Positions 50,701 through 64,000 are shown, numbered from the stretch's first letter. The stretch is 64,000 nt of DNA from Flaccisagitta enflata (GCA_965153355.1 OZ231127.1:13020001-13084000); one strand, 5' to 3'. The notes: generated from the letters alone by a model not told the origin. Numbers and translations: made by a program.

Positions 50701-53700
50701 TAATCGGCCACAAGGAAGGTGCTGATCCGTTGTTAGTCTTGGGTGTAGAGGGCGTGGTGGGTGACGTGACGCTGGTAGGATTCGGGGGTATCTCAGCCGC
50801 TGCACCCGAAAGATCTCCCGTAGAACCCTTTTTCTTGACGTGCTTCAACGAGTGAGAAGGTGACCTTTGTAAATGAGTGATGAAGTCGCATAGATTTTTC
50901 ATGGATCGATAGCATGATTATTTGTTAACACAGAGAGTCGTACGTACAAAATGAAAAGTAATGGAACGTTAAGGGAATTGTATTTCTAAACGCTAACCAT
51001 TCGAGAGCCGTAACAGCGGGACACGACTTCGGCATCTGACGAAGCAGCGTCAACGTCCTCATGTCCCACAATTCAAACGGTCTCGGCCCTTTGAAGACGA
51101 TAATAAAGTAATGTTTCAAGTAAGAAACTCGAATCATCTCAACGGGCGCTTCTTCGGTGAGTTTGATCGGGGTTACACGTCCAGTAGTCACGTCCACGAG
51201 TGATAATTCGTTTTTGACGATGGACGCCGAAGCGGAAGTGGAAATGCCGTAAGAAGACGGCGTCATAACGCAAAATGACAGAAAGGAACGGAGCGTGATC
51301 TGCGTGATAAACATAGAAATGAAGTTTCATGTGGATGAGCAATTCTAGATTTTTTAGTGACGATGGGGCATAACTTCACAACACTCAATTTTCCTGAAGC
51401 AGTTACGCCCCTGCCCACGATAGTATTCTATTCCGCCCAGCAGTTCCTGGCCCACGACGAATCTGTATGAGAGAGTGGGAAAAGATGCGCGTGCGGTGTT
51501 GTCGTATGAGTTGCACGAATGCAAATGAAATACGACAAAGGGAGGGGGGGAGGGGAAGAAAATGAATTAGAACATTAAACAAGCTATAAAATCCCAGCAA
51601 CTCATACAGCAACATCGCACGCACAATGATATCTTCATACCTGATCTACCAGCCTTACCAAGTCTACACCTGCATGACAGAAAAGTTTCGAACTTCCCCC
51701 ACCTGATTCGCCGTCGTCCATTTCCTGAGGGCGGAATAGTAAGAAATCAAGGTAACCCATCCCGCATGGACTAATTATCTTTGAATAAGACAATCTAAAC
51801 TCACTGAACTCGCAAACTCACTTAAACGATTGGGCTTCAATGGCATCTTAACACCCACTAACAGTTGCTGCAAACAAATGGATGCAAACAAATGACTCTA
51901 AAGTCCATGCCGCAATTAAAATACTGCACTATGTATTTGAATAGACAACCCATCAAGTATTATTCACCAAGCGCAAGCTAAGCAGTATAGCAGGCATTAT
52001 ATCAACTAAAATCTTGACTCGCTACATGAAACGCTGTGTAAAAGGCAGGAAAATTATCCCTGTCCACACCATTCTGAAACATATTGACCAACTAACCTGG
52101 AAATTCACAGGCCGGCAGTGACGTCAAAATATTTGTCGCGTCACTACTGAACATACCCAAATATTATCACATTCAGCTCACACCACTATGTAAGCATGGC
52201 ACTCACAAAAACAACAATACTAACAGGGGTTATCATGGAAGCCCTTCAAAGGCAACAAACATGTCTCTCAACGGTTCCATTATACCACCAGAACCTAAGC
52301 AATACAAAATACCAAAATTCCTCTTGCAAACATTTAAAACAGAAACCATAGGCTATTCCATGCAACCATACAACACACCTCTTGTGAAGAAAACCTTACT
52401 AGACTATCGCCGTAGGCAAAGCCACCTATCCCAGAGAACATACTGCCAATACAAAGCAAGCAACCAACATTGAGCAAGAGCCTTCAAAAAAGAAGACGAG
52501 GGCCACAGGCCTAAACAAGCCTCAACCAAAGCACCATATACTGAGATATGGACCATAACACCAATCACAGACACGGACACATGCCCAACCTCACAAACCA
52601 ACCAAACTTGTGTGTTACTTGCCCCTGCCAGAAGGGCGTAGGCACCAGACCAAGCAAAAACCGCGCCAGCATTCCCCTGGAGCGCTAACACAGCTAAACA
52701 TCAGGCCCAGAACACATCCAACAAGATATGTTTCTGCAAAAACCCAACCAACTTGACTCACAGACTCAAGAACAAAATAATACTTCATCAGACACTCGTC
52801 AGGGGACTAACAGGACCCAGGGCAAACAGGGCAATCTACAAAATTGAAGGCTTCAAAACCCTCATTGAAAGCCATGCACAAGGAAATGGCAAATACAGGA
52901 ACTCGAGTAAAGCAAGCATCTAAACAGCACTGTAAATGTTGTACTAATCCCGCAAAGGCACCATGCAAAAAACTTAAACATCGAGCAAACATTGAGCATA
53001 AATACCCTGCACACATCGCAAACACCACAAGCACCATTCAAACTTGCAGGAGCACAAGTGAGCCTCGCAAAAGCATCATACACAAACGCAACTCCCAGAC
53101 ACTTGCTATCAGGAGAAAACAAAATTAGCATAATTGCACCAAGCATATTACCAACTGAATCTTATACCCAAACACCAGCATAATGGATGATGCAACAAAA
53201 GGAAAATCCCCATTAAAGGCACATCTACTCCAGAAACTCGCAGAATCACCAAAACAAGAAGTCAAACTAGGCTCACACAAAACCACCAGAACTACCACAA
53301 AATTGCTAATCCACCCCATTAATGGGATCATATCAGAAACGCAAGGAGGGACATTGTCAAAGACATTTAGACAAGCCATGACAAAATATTGAAAGCACAA
53401 CCAAGGCAGGAAAGAGCAAAGAAAATAGTGTCACTTACGGCCAAGAGAAACATTGTCAAAGACATTGTGACAAAGGATCACAGAAAGATAAAAATCATTA
53501 AATATACCCGCAGGCCAAACTTTCACCAACTTCACAAGCTGAGGCCATACATTGCCAGAACACATGCAACAGAGACGAGCATCACATTGTTCAAACACGG
53601 CATACATTGCACATAAATTGTGTAACTATTTGGCAAACATTGCAAGGCATTGCATGGACATTGCAACAGCATTGTTAATTTGAAAAACCACTGCACTTAA

Positions 53701-56162
53701 AATCGAAACCACATCACCATTAAGGAAAAGCGACACAGAAACCCAATTACACTATCACATGCAGCAACTGTCAACCGGGAGAGACAGAAGTGCCCATGCA
53801 AACTACATCATGCATCCATAGATCTAAACCAAGCACATAAGCACTTAACACGACAAAGATGCCAGAATTGCAATAACAGGCTTGGAGATTCAGAGTCACC
53901 ACAAACAGCCCAGAACACAAAGCAAATAAACTAGCCAAAATATTTAACCACCAGACATCTACCGAACTACAATGGTCCAGACTAAGAACAACATGCAAAT
54001 TGTAGAAGGCCTGGGCAAATCATCTTAACTTGAAAACAAAAGGTTTTACAAACTCCCAGCAACATTGTAAACACTGTGCCAACACTTTGCCAAGATTGGG
54101 CATTCTGCAAACATTGCGCAGGGATTATGTGAACACAGTATAGCCAAAATCCATGGAAGCCTTAAGTGCTTGAGAAGACCCATATCCTAGGCGTCACAGT
54201 GGACACAGATAGAAACATTGACTGACCAGAAATACACAAGACTTACCATGAAGAGAGCACAGAACACACCAGCAATACAATCTCTCACCTTTAGACGCCA
54301 TAATGTAAGAAAAATCACACATATACCTCGCAAACAGCATACCCCCAGAGTCAACAAGCTAACGCCAACACAACTCTCAAAAAACATACCCTGTGCTGTC
54401 ACAGACAGGCAAATCCTTACTACATAAGCGTGAGCTGTGCAAGAAGCAGACACCCAAGATATTGAGCACATTAGACAAGGCAGAGATATTCAGTGGGAGA
54501 TAAGCCATGGAATTGAAAAGAAAAAACATCAGACACTAAACCGTAAGGGGGGACACTGCCAAAGATAAGGCCCTATGGGAAACAATATCTAAAACCACCC
54601 ACTGAGCAGCACCCAACAAACCGTTTGGAACCTTTAGAAACCAAAAACACCAACGTAGCAGCCCTGGGCTTTGGACAGAAAATGAAAGATACTAACATCT
54701 TGTAAAACAAAATATCCTAAATGGAAAAAAAATGGTGTGTGGCAACCAACACATAGCATCGCATGCAAAGGGAACATTGTCGTAGACATTGTGACAGACA
54801 TTAGCAAAGGTCTCAAAAGTCAAATTACCTGACAGCAAACAAACTGCAGCCAAGACACATTGTTGAGACAAACACGACAACATTCCCATAATCATGAGCC
54901 CCTGCACTTGGGTAGAGCAATCTAGAGGCGTCAAGACAAATTTTACGGGCTGCACCCTGTGCATTGACTCTCTACCCCTATGCTCTCTTGCCTCGCTAAT
55001 AGTGTAATGCTTTGTCTTCACTTTCACCCTTCTTTAGCTTGTAGTCATCCCTGCTTTGATATTTGCCCTCTTTGTCGTTTACTCACCACACATTCCTTGT
55101 GTGCAAATACACACAACAAACATCAGGGTGCAAAAACAGCACCAGCACCACACAAGGATAAAGCAAACATGCAAACATTCCTAGGGCAATATGTAACCGT
55201 TGCAAAGTGATTATGCAAACACCACATAAACATTGTGAAAACATTATGCAAATTCCGCATAAGTAGCAGAAACGATACTTGGTATGCGCAGCTCCCAAAC
55301 AACCAGGGAAAGCACAAAAATGAATGTTACAGCTAACATTGAGCAGATATCAAGCAAAACAATTGAAACATTGAACAGGAATAAAGAAACAGTGACGCAA
55401 TCAGAATGAACTATTTGCGATACAGGACAGACTATACTGACAAACAGAGGAGGACATTGTCATAGACATTGTCCTAAGCTACAGCATAAACACTAGGCGT
55501 GTATGTGCTTTCCTTCAGACATTTCCTCTTCTGTGCTCAAGCACCTGCATCAATGTGATAAAAATATAACTATGTGCAAATGTCTCAAAACTGAGACAAA
55601 AGTGCTTTCACAAAACAATTCTTGCATCTGTGAATCAACTAAGCTGTATGTGTTTACACAAGAACGATGCTACAGCTCCAACCAGAGGAATGGTCTGAAA
55701 ATTATACACCCCGCAATGAGAAAACCGGCCTGCTTACCAATATGATTATGACTAGGCTCTGCACTCCCAACAAAACAATTAGGGATAAAAAACTTCTCTG
55801 CCAGGCAAGGTAGCCGCTTGGCCACACTCCAGAATGCTCTTTGAGCAGCAACAGCTGACAAGCCCACATTGGCGACCACAAGGGGCAGGGCAGCTCGACC
55901 GCCATGGGGAATAGGCTGCTTACAAGGGGGCTATTCCTTGAACGTTGAAAGTCGTGTCAGTACATCCGGCCGGCACCTGACGACCCTGGATAAGACCATA
56001 AGTCTGTTGATAAGTACAATTGAAACGGCAGATGGTCGAGGAGCCCATAAGGGCAGATAATTCATTGAACACAATGGCGATGTCAGCCTGTCCTCGCACG
56101 CAGCGCGCTTTCACGATTTTAAAAGTAATTCCTGCCCAACTCATTCACAAATGTTTACAAAA

Positions 56163-56246
<84 letters not shown>

Positions 56247-59200
56247 CCATCTTCCCTCCAAAAAACCGCTGTCAAAGCGGATTTTCCGAGAAATGTAAGC
56301 CATTATTACAAAAACATGAGTCCCATTTAGGAGAAAAATTTCTATAAGTCAAAGCCAACAATTAATGGCCAGACAGTCTGCAGATAAACTCGCGCAGCCG
56401 CAGTTATTCTGCGCCCAATGACTTGCACCAAAAGGAGAAAACACGCAAAATGAGCGACAAAATTGTTATATCTATGTAAAATAAACTCCATCAAATTTGG
56501 TAATGACAAAGACCTGTGTACGCGCAGCCAAGGTTAATCTGCGCCGAATAAAGCTCATTGTGGAAGAACCCAACTACCACCTTGTCAAAGCCAAGGCAAC
56601 ACCATACCCTAGCTCCAACCAAAGGCGTATTACATGAGCAGAGAGAAAGGGCCAACCGCCTACAACTGGTTAAACCTAAATTGCTGTGGGCAGATCAAAA
56701 GGGACATACAGGCTGACAAACAGACAAAATATCCAACTGCAAAAGGAGCCATAGGACGGGCGCGAGCAGACAAACAGCCAATTTAAGGCACTGCCAAAGG
56801 GCCGCCCTCAACAGACGCTGCAATTATAATACACCAGAGACAGCAGAGACTTGGGGACAGACCAACCATCGGACACACAAAAAATAGGAGCACAGTGGTA
56901 GGCACCAAACCAAAAAGGGCAGAAGCATCTCCATGATCCGAAAAGAGGCCATAGTAACAAATAGATGCAAGCCATGTATCAGCCCCTGCTGCTTAAAAGT
57001 GCATACACGCATGGATGATATTAACCAATATGCTTCTGGACTAACCAAAAAAATGCCCAGAAAAAACTGCCCCATGGGACAGGGCAAAAGACCCTGACCC
57101 TGACACAAAAAATTAAATGGGGTACACAACTGCATGCAGAAGGCTTCAAAACAAAATACACATAAGGAATTAATGCAAGGTAAAGACCAACAAGAGGGGC
57201 AATGCTGATAAGGAAAAGGGGCCATCTGTCAACCAACAGCCCCTCCAAAAGCCTGATACAGTCAGAGAAATAATGACTGTCACATTAACAACAAAGCTAG
57301 CCATAAGGCTTTCTGTATTCATATGTATCCGTATGCATCAATATTTATATGTAAAAAAAAGGATGAAACTCACACGACTCCAGTGCTATGCGGGCGCAAC
57401 TTGGGCATAACTTAAGCCCACTACCAACACGACTTTATCCATTCTAACAGCCCAAACGACTGTGACACAGCTGCAAATCTAGCGCAACACCAAACAACTG
57501 GCGCATATCTCTTTATGGTCATTTCCACCATAAACCGGCCCCGCTGAAATTCATGATTATTCATGATTATTATGCTAATCCTTTTTTTTTTATGATAAAA
57601 GCTGTTATAACATATTACCTGGGATTCAGTGCGTAGCTAATATCCTTCATACTCGAAATTCTAAAAGCTATGTGGCCAAAAATAAAATATTTTTTTTATG
57701 TCACACTTATGTCATACTCACTTATGTCATACTCAAAACCACTATGAAACAAAAACGTCAAAAATATTAAGCTTACTCAACTATAAATCATTTTTTTTAA
57801 TTGCAATCTCTAAAGAAAAAACTAAAGATGTCTTGGTGACCAATTATCAGCTACCATGGAAAAATTTCATTTATAGTTGATTTGTCTAAAATGATGATTT
57901 ATTTGCCTTTGACATATAGTAATATATCATACTTTAAAAAGCAATATCTTAAGTATTATTGAAAATTCCTTTTTTTTTCCCTATAAGTACGGACACAACC
58001 CAAGTTACATGCAAAATTTCAGACCTTGACAGCGATTCTAACTGGAGATACAGATTTTTGAAGAGAGTGTCCTAATTCATTTACACCCTGTTACGTTTAA
58101 GTAACTGATTATGATAAGAATTAACGTAATTGAACACATTTTAAGTAACAGAATATTCTTTTTTTATATGATATAAAAGAGTATCAAATTTGAGCATAAG
58201 GCGCAAATTTCAAGCTACTAGGTGCGATCATTACGAAATCATGACATTTTATCAATAATAACAAATTCAGGTACTTAATTTCCACCAGTCTAGTTCATCG
58301 TGGAAACTGCCTTATGACTAGCGCAGCCCCAACCAGCCAAAGTGCAACGTCAACTGTAAAGCAATACCAACTGACTGTAGTGCGACGCCTATCAAATTGC
58401 GCAATGCCACGCTTTAGTACCACCCACAACCAGTCAACTGTAGTGCAACACCACCAACCAACTGAAGCGCTGATAAACTTTATGATAACCTCAGTACAAC
58501 TTCAGCATCCTGAGGTGGCTCGCGATAAAAACAAAGCAAACACAGAGACGGATAGAGCCAGACTGATCAGACAACAGGGCATAAACAGACTAACCAACAG
58601 AACCAATCAAGGAACAAACACTGACACACATGAGGCGAACAAAATGAGCATTATGACAAACGGATGGAAGGCGAGCCGCAGCATGCACCAAGAATCAAAA
58701 TTCGAATCACATAAGCTAAAACAGAGCACGTCGCTCATGAACAGAACAGTCACAGCATGGCAACCCATTTGCACAAGAATTGGAAATGTATTCCCTCAAA
58801 CAAGCTATGGCAAGGCAAAGGCACAAAACTTTTAAATTATTGCAGCTAGAGCATAGCATATTAGAGAAGCACTGATTGATGAACAAGCTTCAGCATAGCA
58901 CATCAGACATGAGCATATGCCTTCCAAAGGTCACGGCATAACTGGGGCGCCTCATGAAATATCTCGTCTTTGTCAAGACGAGCCAAGCTAAGACTAGGCA
59001 CATTCTCTTGAATGAACCAGGTCACAGCACGGCACAACTAAAAGATGCAACATCTCACCCAATACGGCCACTTCATGGCACATAAGGCACCTGCTCTCAA
59101 ATGAACCAGGTCACAGCATGGCAAAGGAGGAATCCTCCCAAGTAATACAGCCATGGGAAGGCCCACCAGGCAATGGCACATGCACTCAATTATTCCAGGT

Positions 59201-62200
59201 CACGGCATGGCAAACATGGGCAACCTCTGAAAATAACCATTGCAAGGCACATCAGGCAATGGCACATGCTCACAAATGGCCAAGGCCACAGCATGGTAAA
59301 CAGAGGCAAACTCTGAAAATAATACACATTGCAAGGCTCACCAAGCAACGGCACATGCTCTCAGATGATCAAGGTCATGGCATGGCAAAATTGAAAGAGG
59401 CGTCCTCCCAAATAATACAGCCAGGTAAGGCGCACCTGGCATTGGCACATGTTCTCGCGGCATGGCAATATTGAGAGAGGCATCCCTCCAAATAATATGG
59501 CCAGGCAAAGCTCTTCTAGCAATGGCACATCTGCACATGCTCTCAAATGATCAAGGTCACGGCATGGCGAAATTGAAACAAGCATCCTCCCGAATAATAT
59601 GGCCAGGCAAATCTCATCTGGCAATGACGCATGCTCTCAAATGATCGAGGTCACGGCATGGCAAACTGAAAGAGGCATTCTTTCAAATAATATGGCCAGG
59701 CAAATCTCATCTGGCAATGGCACATCTGCACATGCTCTCAAATGATCGAGGTCACGGCATGGCAAAATTGAAACAAGCATCCTCCCGAATAATATGGCCA
59801 GGCAAATCTCATCTGGCAATGACGCATGCTCTCAAATGATCGAGGTCACGGCATGGCAAACTGAAAGAGGCATCCTCCCAAATAATATGGCCAGGCAAAT
59901 CTCATCTGGCAATGGCACATCTGCACATGCTCTCAAATGATCGAGGTCACGGCATGGCGAAATTGAAACAAGCATCCTCCCGAATAATATGGCCAGGCAA
60001 ATCTCATCTGGCAATGACGCATGCTCTCAAATGATCGAGGTCACGGCATGGCAAACTGAAAGAGGCATCCTCCCAAATAATATGGCCAGGCAAATCTCAT
60101 CTGGCAATGGCACATCTGCACATGCTCTCAAATGATCGAGGTCACGGCATGGCGAAATTGAAACAAGCATCCTCCCGAATAATATGGCCAGGCAAATCTC
60201 ATCTGGCAATGACGCATGCTCTCAAATGATTGAGGTCATGGCATGGCAAACTGAAAGAGGCATTCTTTCAAATAATATGGCCAGGCAAATCTCATCTGGC
60301 AATGGCACATGCTCTCAAATGATAGAGGTCACGGCATGGCAAACTGAAAGAGGCATTGTTTCATATAATATGGCCAGGCAAAGCTCATCTGGCAAGGGCA
60401 CATGCTCTCAAATGATCGAGGTCACGGCATGGCAAACTGAGAGAGGCATTCTCTTAAATAATACAGCCAGGCAAGGCTCATCTGGCAATGCCACATGCCC
60501 TCATATGATCCAGGTCACGGCATGGCATAGAAGAGGTCTCTGCTCTGTGGCTGCATAGAAATGACATGGAAGACTGGCACCGGTAACCAAGGTGGCGGAA
60601 AATTCTATAGGTTCGAGGCACAAGTTTTCGCAGCGCTTTAAGTCCGACTTTTAAAAAACAACTGATATAATGTAAATAGCACATAAAACTACTAGTTTGC
60701 TGCATCTTACCCATAATTTCATGGAAACTAATAAGAGTTCCCATATGAAAAGAATAAGAAATCAAACCTTAAACCCTATTAATCCTTGTGTTTTTTCGTT
60801 TTCCTCCTAATTTTCTCCTCTTTTCCCCGATTTTTCCATTATCAAATCTATAAGTCCGACTTTGATCTATAGTTCCGAGGCACAATGTGCCAAGTGTGCC
60901 CCTGTTTCTGCCATCCTGCCGGTAACTAAGAAAGGAGCAAGCCATGAGAGGCATCTTAATGGCTGGCACCAAAGTATGGCCAGAGAACAACTCTAGAAAT
61001 AAATGGCAAGCCCTGTAGCAGAGACCAATACAGCCAAGGAGGCTAGAATTAAGGATTGGTTTAGATATTGATTAAAGGTCAAGTCTCAGACCTGACTAGG
61101 AAACCTAAAAGAAAGCATGCAAATATACAGGGATATAGAGAGGAAAAGGGGGCTAACAAAGACGCAGGACCAACCCCAAATTATAACTTCAAATGATAAA
61201 GTCAATTCATATTTCAAATCTTCACAAGAATTTCGAAGGAAGGACCAATGGGAACCAAATCTTGGAGAGGTCCCCGGCGATAAGGCTGGTAGATCGACGA
61301 TCTTGGTTGAAAGACGCATCACGCGAAGGCCATTGATGGAAAAGTTTCGAACTTCCCCCACCAGATTCGCCGTCGTCCATTTCCTGAGGGCGGAATAGAA
61401 GTCCACCTGTTTGACATGAATAATTGTTATCTTTTCATTCGTTTTCCTATTTTTAGTTGCGAACACGCAACTCTATAAGAGGCTTTGTCCGTCCGTCCGT
61501 CCGTCCGTCCGTCATGATCGAGTTAGAAAGTGTGAAAACGCGCATTTCCGCCCCTGCCCACCCATCCGCAACTGGTGGCCGTGTATCCGGCCTTGTTCAT
61601 ATGCATGGTACCGATGGAGTACGGTGTGACCAGGGAGGGGAAGAGACACTTCACAGCTGTAGGTTCTCAGTAATCAAAAGCAGCGCCGGATGCCAAATTT
61701 CCGATTTCGCATCCATAAGCTTTCCGCCGCTGTCTAAACTTGCAAATGCGACAGCGCTTTCGCAGGTGATTACATCTTCCTCATTTGCATATCGCAGTAA
61801 AATGCTTCATACACGCAAATGAACATTCTTTACACTAGAATAAAATCAATCTCAGCGTCAAATTATTTTTTTCAATCTTTTGACTGAAAAAAAGGCTCGA
61901 TGATTTCGAAATATCATTGCAGAAACCCAATCGATTACAGAAGCGTTTTTCCACAGCCTGATTGCGTTTTGTTCAAAGGGATCGGTATAAATGAAATGGA
62001 ACACTGACAAAGCGAAATGAATTCTTTTCGCTTTCTTGGCCATCGCGTTTAAGGCTACAGTTAGTGCCACACTACAGCCGTGGCAAAACCATGCTCGCGT
62101 TTAAGTCTTACAGCAGCAGTAAGGACCGAAACAACACACAATATACAGGTTCGGATGGATTATAAAATGCTATATGTCATTTTCTAACCCACCATACCCT

Positions 62201-63165
62201 GCAGCCCAAACCACTTATAGTAGAGTTATGAAATTTGGTATGGAAAGTCAGTGGGGGAATAGTTTTGGGGCCATCAGAGGGTTTTTTGAATTTCCGCCCC
62301 TGAGCGGAGATATCGGGGTGGGGTGGGGTTGCCCCTGAGGATTGAAAAATCTCAAAACAATTTTTTTTTTGAAATTTTGGAATTTTTCAATTGGATATGT
62401 TTTGTTAGGCTTTGATAAACATAAAAAACTAAAAATTATTATAAAATTCGGATTTGAAGTGATATTTTGAGTATTTTCAATATTTTGAAAATACTGCGTT
62501 ACATTATTCAATACTGCACAACGCTTCAAATTTTGAGAAAAATTCCATAATTTTTGCATAATTACCATGATATGAACTAGATTTAACCAATACAAATCAA
62601 AAATTAAAAAAAAATTGAAAAAAATTTTTTTGAAATTTTTCAACCCTCAGGGGTTACCCCACTCCACCCCCATATCTCCGCTCAGGGGCGGAAATTGAAA
62701 AAACCCTCTGATGGCCCCAAAAGTATTCCCCCACTGACTTTCCATACCAAATTTCATGACTTTACTGTAAGTGGTTTGGGCTGTAGGGTATGGTGGGTTA
62801 GAAAGTGACATATAGCATTTTATAATCCATCCGAACCTGTAAGCGTAACCGGTTATACGCTCTAGAAAAAACAGGGAGAGCCCGGTGGGGCGCAGGGAGA
62901 GAGGAAAAGTTTGAGTATAGTCCATAGCCTAGATACATGTAAACTGAGGCAGTTTGTGAATTTTACGTGCTACCTGTCAGCGTAGCGAAATCGGGAATAG
63001 AGTATAAATTTGTCTCTTAACATCAGTCAGAACGAGAGTGAACTACACGAGATTCAACTGCACTATTTACCTAATACGCAGAGATCAAGAGAATGAAATA
63101 TTATTGTTACAACCATTATTATCATCATCATCATCATAATGATCATCATAATGATCATCATAATG

Positions 63166-63209
<44 letters not shown>

Positions 63210-64000
63210 GATTGTTGTTATCATTCCTACCCATTCTATGCCTTTGACGGCGCCGGTGTGAAGCGAAAATTCGAAAGCCTGAACCCCCGTGGTCAGGTTG
63301 AAGACTTGAACCGAGCCCGTACGCGTCCCGACAGCCAACAAAGGTTGATAGTGATCGATGTTCTGAACAGAAAGAGGAAGAGCAGGAATTTTGAGCCTCC
63401 AAAAAAAGTTCTCAACTACCATAACACTCACGTAGATTTCTTAGTTGGAGGGATACAACATAGGAAAAAGAGGAGAAAGAACAACCACGTCCAAGTACTT
63501 ATCATGTTCCATTTGCATCGCCAAAACCCAATCTACTTGGAAAATCTATTATACTTGATCTACGTATTCCGTAGGCCTAATCATTGCTGTAGTTGTATAG
63601 AATGACAATACGTTGCTTACGGAGTCCCTAGATCGAGTTCAAATCAATTTTCCATTTGGACCGGGCCCTAATTATGCAAATGGAACATGAAAAGTGTTTG
63701 GAAATGATTTTTTATTTGAATGTCCAAAAATTTTGAGCCCATCCTAATGACTTACCTTGGTGGTAAGGGGCGGGCACATTTTGAGAACACAGACGCCTTG
63801 ACTACCAGCGGCACCACCCATGGCGCCAGGACTGATGGGAGACGTCAAAGTCGGGTGTAATCCCGTAAGAAGCATGTGAAGTTTCGGTTTCTGTCGTGGC
63901 TGGTCGTCAGCTGCAGTGGAGGAGATGCCCATCTGGTCACGCAGCGTCAGCAGCGGTGATGGGACGTTGCTGGAGTAAGGGAAACCAGTTTGAGAAGCCG
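47779..64000 (-). CDS. WDR11: WDR11, partial: eight internal exons, 5' end beyond window, C-terminal half not found
   Basis: Exons >64000-63756, 63362-63231, 51299-50998, 50864-50651, 48636-48546, 48442-48330, 48058-48013 and 47906-47779 join with agreeing phases. Diagnostic segments in order: MCPPLTTK; HYQPLLAVGTRTGSVQVFNL; GAVKGIEW; SFLSF; VEMIRVSYLKHYFIIVFKG; FELWDMRTLTLLRQM; AKEHFVFVDSQG; LYHFVVEGN; ISPDGGLGNITSIAWK; LGDVDGNLNIWDLKG; PTHRGWIRKLKFAPGRGN; FSDGVEIWDAKE. All align collinearly with animal WDR11. Known role: a two-propeller scaffold that with FAM91A1 helps capture AP-1 vesicles at the trans-Golgi and is linked to Hedgehog signalling. The next conserved block (DWCTSDKV region) and the alpha-solenoid are not seen between 47,778 and 46,750 or farther down. 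Confidence 0.93.
48648..49483 (-). repeat. Family-R dispersed repeat, copy 2 (WDR11 intron)
   Basis: Inverted relative of 10.5-11.4 kb. It ends within 12 bp of the acceptor of the WDR11 exon at 48636. It retains the intact terminal hairpin GTCGAAG/CTTCGAC and the empty MITE site. Confidence 0.75.
49721..50383. mobile_element. 663-bp TA-flanked inverted-repeat element
   Basis: Ends GGGGGGGTGGGGCTATTTGG / GTCCCGAATAGCCCCACC inverted, TA flanks (49719-49720, 50384-50385), and a central GCTGCTGCTGCCGCAGCAGC palindrome. No ORF. Confidence 0.6.
51680..51739. repeat. 60-bp dispersed duplicate, copy 1
   Basis: Near-identical to 61339-61398. On the minus strand it has an AG-flanked, GT-flanked 22-bp core (GAAATGGACGACGGCGAATC plus two bases), so it looks like a duplicated cryptic micro-exon. 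Confidence 0.6.
56166..56241. repeat. (TC)n microsatellite
   Basis: Uninterrupted TC tract in the large WDR11 intron. Confidence 0.97.
59110..60535 (+). repeat. Tandem array, about 97-bp units in 195-bp higher-order repeats
   Basis: Unit markers GGTCACGGCATGGC, AATAATATGGCCAGGCAAAT and CATGCTCTCAAATGATC recur throughout. Between 59.64 and 60.21 kb two alternating subtypes give an exact 195-bp period for three cycles; outer units are more diverged. Confidence 0.85.
61339..61398. repeat. 60-bp dispersed duplicate, copy 2
   Basis: Partner of 51680-51739; differs at one base in the core (CCAGATTCG against CCTGATTCG). Confidence 0.6.
61451..61599 (+). mobile_element. Family-S element S10
   Basis: AGTTGCGAACACGCAACTCT start, GTCCGTCCGTCCGTCCGTCC tract, GATCGAGTTAGAAAGTGTGA, ATCCGCAACT end motif (61564-61573) and GTATCCGGCCTTGTT terminus; the best-preserved full-length copy. 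Confidence 0.75.
62146..62839. mobile_element. 694-bp TA-flanked inverted-repeat element
   Basis: Arms of about 215 bp start CAGGTTCGGATGGATTATAA; TA flanks (62144-62145, 62840-62841). It shares the CAGCCCAAAC and gene-free A/T-rich centre style with the 12.48-16.02 kb element. Confidence 0.75.
63105..63208. repeat. (CAT)n microsatellite beside a WDR11 exon
   Basis: ATCATC tract with AATG interruptions, ending about 22 bp from the exon 63231-63362 donor. Confidence 0.95.

Larger units (their letters stand above)
51300..63230. other. 12-kb WDR11 intron
   Basis: Joins GAVKGIEW to ITLRSF in phase 0. Contents: AC-rich sequence with a recurring ACATTGTCAAAGACATTGTG motif (52-55.5 kb), (TC)n (56166-56241), a stretch with no recognised feature (56.3-59.0 kb), a tandem array (59.1-60.5 kb), S10, a family-V repeat (61.77-61.90 kb, related to 45.82-45.98 kb) and a TA-flanked element at 62146. 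No second gene was recognised. Confidence 0.6.

Noticed and set aside
58314-58835. 173-codon plus frame in the large WDR11 intron
   Set aside because: Low-complexity Thr/Gln/Asn-rich sequence next to tandem repeats, with no recognisable domain.

Overview
Eukaryotic, almost certainly invertebrate animal, nuclear DNA. Coding sequence lies in short exons with consensus GT/AG splice sites, and the recognisable products (PUM3, WDR11, an MK-STYX/STYXL1-type phosphatase, a DPY30-motif exon) are animal-like. Introns and spacers are packed with microsatellites, minisatellites and non-autonomous transposons. The repeat style (tandem-repeat cores between matched terminal hairpins, GTCC tracts, insertion beside GA microsatellites) resembles non-autonomous Helentron/HINE and 'pearl'-like elements known from molluscs and insects. 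I infer a lophotrochozoan-type genome but cannot name the species. No bacterial, viral or CRISPR features were seen.

Layout. 1-4.0 kb: a nest of at least four transposons inside one another. 4.7-11.96 kb (minus): complete PUM3/Puf6-like nucleolar gene, 8 exons, 855 codons. 12.3-38.6 kb (plus): STYXL1-like gene, head-to-head with PUM3, 6 exons; a rhodanese-like half and a dual-specificity phosphatase half with an intact HCX5R site. Its third intron is 21.1 kb and holds most of the repeats (16.4-37.5 kb). 39.6-45.6 kb (minus): an unrecognised 6-exon gene for a charged, low-complexity, probably nuclear protein. 46.6-46.75 kb (minus): a DPY30-motif first exon cut by a minisatellite. 47.8 kb to the window edge (minus): WDR11, eight exons, with its 5' end beyond the window and its C-terminal half not found; a 12-kb intron holds repeats.

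Main discoveries. (1) Several element families share one design: a hairpin at one end whose stem is repeated, inverted, at the other end, and the stems change together between copies. (2) An 8,157-bp block (26,378-34,534) sits inside a 19-bp minisatellite; its two ends rejoin to a complete 139-bp exon-bearing sequence that also exists intact inside the block, as expected if a circular DNA had integrated. (3) Nested insertions can be dated against empty sites in sister copies in the same window. (4) The phosphatase keeps the catalytic cysteine that human MK-STYX has lost. Reading frames in the repeat arrays are not treated as genes.
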